Assembly (NCBI GenBank): GCA_023228705.1
Contig: JALOAS010000108.1
Coordinates: 1-8,950, forward strand
Reading direction: 5' to 3'
Length of the DNA: 8,950 nucleotides
Origin: Ottowia sp.
Lineage (GTDB): Bacteria; Pseudomonadota; Gammaproteobacteria; Burkholderiales; Burkholderiaceae_C
Part shown: piece by piece, positions 6,587 to 8,950 of the stretch
How the letters are laid out: each line of letters opens with the position of its first letter
How positions within the stretch are numbered: the first letter of the stretch is position 1
Program-made: the position numbers and the translations under genes
Notes under the pieces: model-generated
Database searches by the model: none
What the model was told of the DNA's origin: nothing
Seen by the model: only the letters and a program-made list of their open reading frames with translations

Positions 6587-7363
6587 ATGAAAATCACCAC
6601 CTGGAACATCAACTCGCTCAACGTGCGCCTGCCGCACGTGCTCGACTGGCTGCAGGCCAACCCCGTGGACGTGCTGGCGCTGCAGGAGCTCAAGCAGACC
6701 GAGGACAGGTTCCCGTTCGACGCGGTGCGCGAGGCGGGTTACGAGGCCGCCGTGCTGGGCCAGCGGACCTACAACGGCGTGGCGCTGCTGACGCGGACCG
6801 CGAGCACGGACGTCGTGCACAACATTCCGGGTTTTGACGACGAGAGCGCGCGCGTGATCACGGCCACCGTGCCCAGCGCGCGGGAGCCGATCCGCGTCAT
6901 CAACGGCTACTTCGTCAACGGCGAGTCGCCAGGCAGCGACAAATTCCAGTACAAGCTGCGCTGGCTCGATGCCCTGCACGGCTGGGTCAAGGCGCAGCTG
7001 GCGCAGCATCCGCGGCTGGTCCTGCTGGGGGACTTCAACATCGTGCCCGAGGACAGGGACAGCCACGACCCGGTGGGGCTGGCCGGCACCATCCTGCACA
7101 CGGATGCCGAGCGCGCGCACTTCCGGGCGCTGATCGACCTGGGACTCGCCGACGCGTTCCGGCTCTTCGAACAGCCGGAAGCCAGCTACACTTGGTGGGA
7201 CTACCGGCGGCTGGCGTACCCCAAGAATCGCGGCCTGCGCATAGACCACATCCTCATCAGCGCCCCGCTGGTGGAACGGGCGGTGGCCTGCACCATAGAC
7301 CGGGCCCCGCGCAAGTGGAAGCGCCCCAGCGACCACGTGCCGGTGACGCTGCAGCTGGCCTGA
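6587..7363 (+). CDS. xthA: Exodeoxyribonuclease III (AP endonuclease, xth family)
   Basis: This 258-residue protein is full length for bacterial exonuclease III of the endonuclease/exonuclease/phosphatase fold. The family cleaves 5' of abasic sites and removes nucleotides or blocking groups from DNA 3' ends during base excision repair, in the cytoplasm and with a divalent metal. Signature residues are present in order: N7 in TWNINSL, E34 in LQELK, Y108 and N111 in NGYFVNGE, D149 and N151 in LLGDFNIVPED, W203/W204 in the TWWDYR DNA-contact motif, D220 in LRIDHIL, and the catalytic pair D249-H250 in PSDHVPV. The ATG at 6587 gives the canonical start at MKITTWN, so the start is secure even though the Shine-Dalgarno is weak. 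It is transcribed divergently from the fused helicase, and the insertion element follows within 100 bases of the stop. Nothing suggests truncation or loss of activity. Confidence 0.96.
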   Translation: MKITTWNINSLNVRLPHVLDWLQANPVDVLALQELKQTEDRFPFDAVREAGYEAAVLGQRTYNGVALLTRTASTDVVHNIPGFDDESARVITATVPSAREPIRVINGYFVNGESPGSDKFQYKLRWLDALHGWVKAQLAQHPRLVLLGDFNIVPEDRDSHDPVGLAGTILHTDAERAHFRALIDLGLADAFRLFEQPEASYTWWDYRRLAYPKNRGLRIDHILISAPLVERAVACTIDRAPRKWKRPSDHVPVTLQLA

Positions 7364-7383
7364 GCTGCCGGACGCACCAAGCG

Positions 7384-7403
7384 CTCAGAGCTTGAGAGTT
7401 TTT
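7384..7403 (+). terminator. Weak intrinsic terminator candidate after xthA
   Basis: A short stem CTCAG-AGC-TTGAG (7384-7396, with one G-T pair) is followed two bases later by TTTTT (7399-7403), 21 bases after the xthA stop codon. The layout fits a rho-independent terminator, but the stem is short and not GC-rich. The same bases could instead be the outer end of the insertion sequence. Confidence 0.27.
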
Positions 7404-7421
7404 CCCCCGATAGCCAAGAAT
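7392..7421 (+). promoter_or_regulatory. Candidate promoter for the transposase
   Basis: TTGAGA (7392-7397, five of six matches to the -35 consensus) and AAGAAT (7416-7421, four of six to the -10) are 18 bases apart and about 40 bases upstream of the transposase ATG. Placement of a -35 box near the end of an element is common in insertion sequences. It overlaps the terminator candidate, so at most one reading may be right. Confidence 0.22.
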
Positions 7422-7459
7422 TTCACAAATCGCGCCTGAGCCCGGTTATGCTCACCCCT

Positions 7460-8950
7460 ATGAGCATCCGACAAGAGACAGCGCACGCAGGCACCGACGC
7501 CCTGTTCACCGACCTTGCCGAGCCCAGCGCCGAGCAACTGCTGCAGGCAACGCAAGACAGACGTCAGGCCAGGCAAGCCCAAGGCGCCGTGCGCCTGCTC
7601 GAGCCCAACCGCCAGCAAGTTGAGCTGCGCGCCTCGGACCTCGAATCGCTCCTGCCCGAAGGGCACCGGGCGCGCCTGGTATGGGGCTACGTCGAGCGCC
7701 AGAGGCTGGACCGTCTCATCGACGCCGTCAAGGCGCGCGGCAGCAACGCGGGGCGCGCGGCGATCGACCCGCGCATCCTCTTTGCGCTGTGGCTGTACGC
7801 CACCTTGCAGGGCGTGGGCAGCGGCCGCGAGCTGGCTCGCCTGTGCCAGGCGCACGATGCCTACCGCTGGATCTGCGGGGGCGTGAGCGTCAACTACCAT
7901 GCGCTCAACGACTTTCGCGCGGGCAACGAAGCGCTCATGGACGAGCTGCTCAGCGACAACGTTGCAGCGCTTGCTGCCGCAGGCGCCATCAGCCTACAGC
8001 GCGTGGCGCAAGACGGCATGCGCGTGCGCGCTGCAGCGGGCGCCGCCTCCTTTCGGCGCGGGGCAAGCCTTCAGCCGCACCTGGGGCAGGCGCGCGCACT
8101 GGTGCAAACGCTCAAAGCGCAAGCCCGAGTCGACCCCGGCCGTGAGCGGCGCCAGCGCGAAGCGGCCCGGCTGCGCGCCGCGCGTGAGCGTCAGCAGCGC
8201 ATCGAAGCGGCCTTGGCGCAACTGCCCGAAGTCCAAGCGGTCAAAAAACGCAATGGCTCCAAGGCGCCAGCGCGCGTGAGCACCACCGACGCCCAGGCGC
8301 GGGTCATGAAGATGGGCGATGGCGGCTTTCGGCCAGCGTACAACGTGCAATTTGCCAGCACGTGCCAGGACCAGGTCATCGTTGGCGTGGACGTGGTCAA
8401 CATCGGTAGCGACATGGCGCAGCTGGCGCCCATGGCCCGCCAGGTGCACGCGCGTGTGGGCAGGCACCCCGATCAATGGCTGGTCGATGGCGGCTTTGCC
8501 GCCCACGAGCAGATTGAAGCGGTCGCGCAGAATACGGAAGTGTATGCGCCGGTGCCCGGCACCAAGGCCAGCACGGCAAACAAGGCCGGCGTCACGGGCA
8601 AGCCCGACAGCACGAGTGAGCCCGACAACAAGGCGCAGGACAAGCACAAGAGCCAAGACAAGCGACGGGCCAAGGCCGGGGATTCACAGATGATAGCTGA
8701 TTGGCGCGAGCGTATGGCCACGGATGAGGCGCAAAAGATCTACAAGCAGCGCGCGGCCACGGCCGAGTGCGTCAATGCGCTGGCGCGCAATCGCGGCATG
8801 CAGCGTCTGCCGGTGCGCGGGCTCGGGCGGGTCAAATCGGTGGTGGGCCTGTTTGTGCTGGCGCACAACCTGCTGCGCATGGCCAAGCTCGCGCCCGAGC
8901 TGATAGGCTGGGGCGGTGGTGCGTCTGCAATCGGACCAGGGGCCGCGCAA
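7460..8950 (+). CDS. IS1182-family DDE transposase, 3' end outside window
   Basis: The frame from the ATG at 7460 stays open for 497 codons to the window edge without a stop. The protein should catalyse cut-and-join transposition of its own element. The N-terminal third has the family block around YRWICGGVSVNYHALNDFR (an InsH/DUF772-like N-terminal domain). A second block, ARVMKMGDGGFRPAYNVQFA, is characteristic of IS1182 transposases. A plausible DDE triad is D185 (QDGMRVRAAA), D343 (WLVDGGFA) and E436 (RAATAECVNALARNRG), followed by VRGLGRVKSVVGLFVLAHN. Residues about 195-255 are Arg/Ala/Gln-rich and likely helical. A Lys/Asp/Ser-rich low-complexity linker lies at about 370-412. At 497 residues it is already near the family's usual length, so little is missing. 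No frameshift or internal stop is seen, so it could be active. No clear Shine-Dalgarno precedes the ATG. Confidence 0.94.
   Translation, partial: MSIRQETAHAGTDALFTDLAEPSAEQLLQATQDRRQARQAQGAVRLLEPNRQQVELRASDLESLLPEGHRARLVWGYVERQRLDRLIDAVKARGSNAGRAAIDPRILFALWLYATLQGVGSGRELARLCQAHDAYRWICGGVSVNYHALNDFRAGNEALMDELLSDNVAALAAAGAISLQRVAQDGMRVRAAAGAASFRRGASLQPHLGQARALVQTLKAQARVDPGRERRQREAARLRAARERQQRIEAALAQLPEVQAVKKRNGSKAPARVSTTDAQARVMKMGDGGFRPAYNVQFASTCQDQVIVGVDVVNIGSDMAQLAPMARQVHARVGRHPDQWLVDGGFAAHEQIEAVAQNTEVYAPVPGTKASTANKAGVTGKPDSTSEPDNKAQDKHKSQDKRRAKAGDSQMIADWRERMATDEAQKIYKQRAATAECVNALARNRGMQRLPVRGLGRVKSVVGLFVLAHNLLRMAKLAPELIGWGGGASAIGPGAAQ

Larger units (their letters stand above)
7364..8950 (+). 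mobile_element. IS1182-family insertion sequence, left part
   Basis: The element is identified by its transposase. Its left terminus must fall between the xthA stop (7363) and the transposase start (7460), but the exact end is not resolved: the right end lies beyond the window, so the terminal inverted repeats and any target duplication cannot be compared. A candidate region is 7384-7403, where CTCAG...TTGAG and a T run occur. The coordinates given therefore include up to about 95 bases that may be host DNA. The element points the same way as xthA and appears to have inserted just behind it without damaging the gene. Confidence 0.7.

Noticed and set aside
6482..7336. A 284-codon minus-strand frame over xthA
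   Set aside because: xthA has all catalytic motifs; the antisense frame is a composition effect.
7994..8656. A 220-codon minus-strand frame over the transposase
   Set aside because: The sense strand has IS1182 transposase motifs throughout; the antisense frame has none.
1..8950. CRISPR arrays, tRNA or rRNA genes
   Set aside because: No regularly spaced repeats, and no tRNA- or rRNA-like sequence was noticed on either strand by eye.

Overview
The window reads as chromosomal DNA of a GC-rich proteobacterium. The strong G/C bias at third codon positions, the GTG/TTG-rich reading frames and the style of the intergenic repeats suggest a betaproteobacterium, possibly of the Comamonadaceae; this taxonomic placement is an inference, not a proof. 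Three protein-coding genes are clear: a 1728-residue fused DNA helicase on the minus strand, an exonuclease III gene on the plus strand, and an IS1182-type transposase on the plus strand that runs off the right edge.

Layout. Positions 1-104 may hold the 3' end of an unidentified plus-strand gene. Positions 105-723 hold no convincing intact gene. They do contain a 20-bp near-perfect palindrome (345-364), a promoter-like pair of boxes with a small palindrome between them (379-405), and on the minus strand a short hydrophobic reading frame broken by an amber codon (564-722). That frame begins one base after the stop of the giant helicase. Positions 724-5910 (minus) encode one protein with three enzymatic modules: an N-terminal DEDD-type 3'-5' exonuclease, a RecQ-type SF2 helicase, and a UvrD/PcrA-type SF1 helicase. 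Positions 5911-6586 separate this gene from the divergent exonuclease III gene; they carry an inverted repeat against the helicase start codon, a REP-like pair of inverted repeat units, and GC-rich hairpins, but no credible gene. Positions 6587-7363 are xthA. The IS1182-type element begins somewhere between 7364 and 7459, and its transposase is open from 7460 to 8950.

How the parts may work together. The fused helicase combines, in one chain, an exonuclease-plus-RecQ arrangement reminiscent of eukaryotic WRN with a UvrD-like translocase. It would suit processing of branched or damaged DNA, replication-fork repair or control of foreign DNA. Exonuclease III acts on abasic sites and 3' ends in base excision repair. 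The two genes are divergent neighbours with a related theme, but nothing in the sequence shows co-regulation. The insertion sequence is most simply a later arrival just behind xthA. The most unusual item is the exonuclease-RecQ-UvrD fusion, with its relocated cysteine cluster and unassigned central and C-terminal regions.
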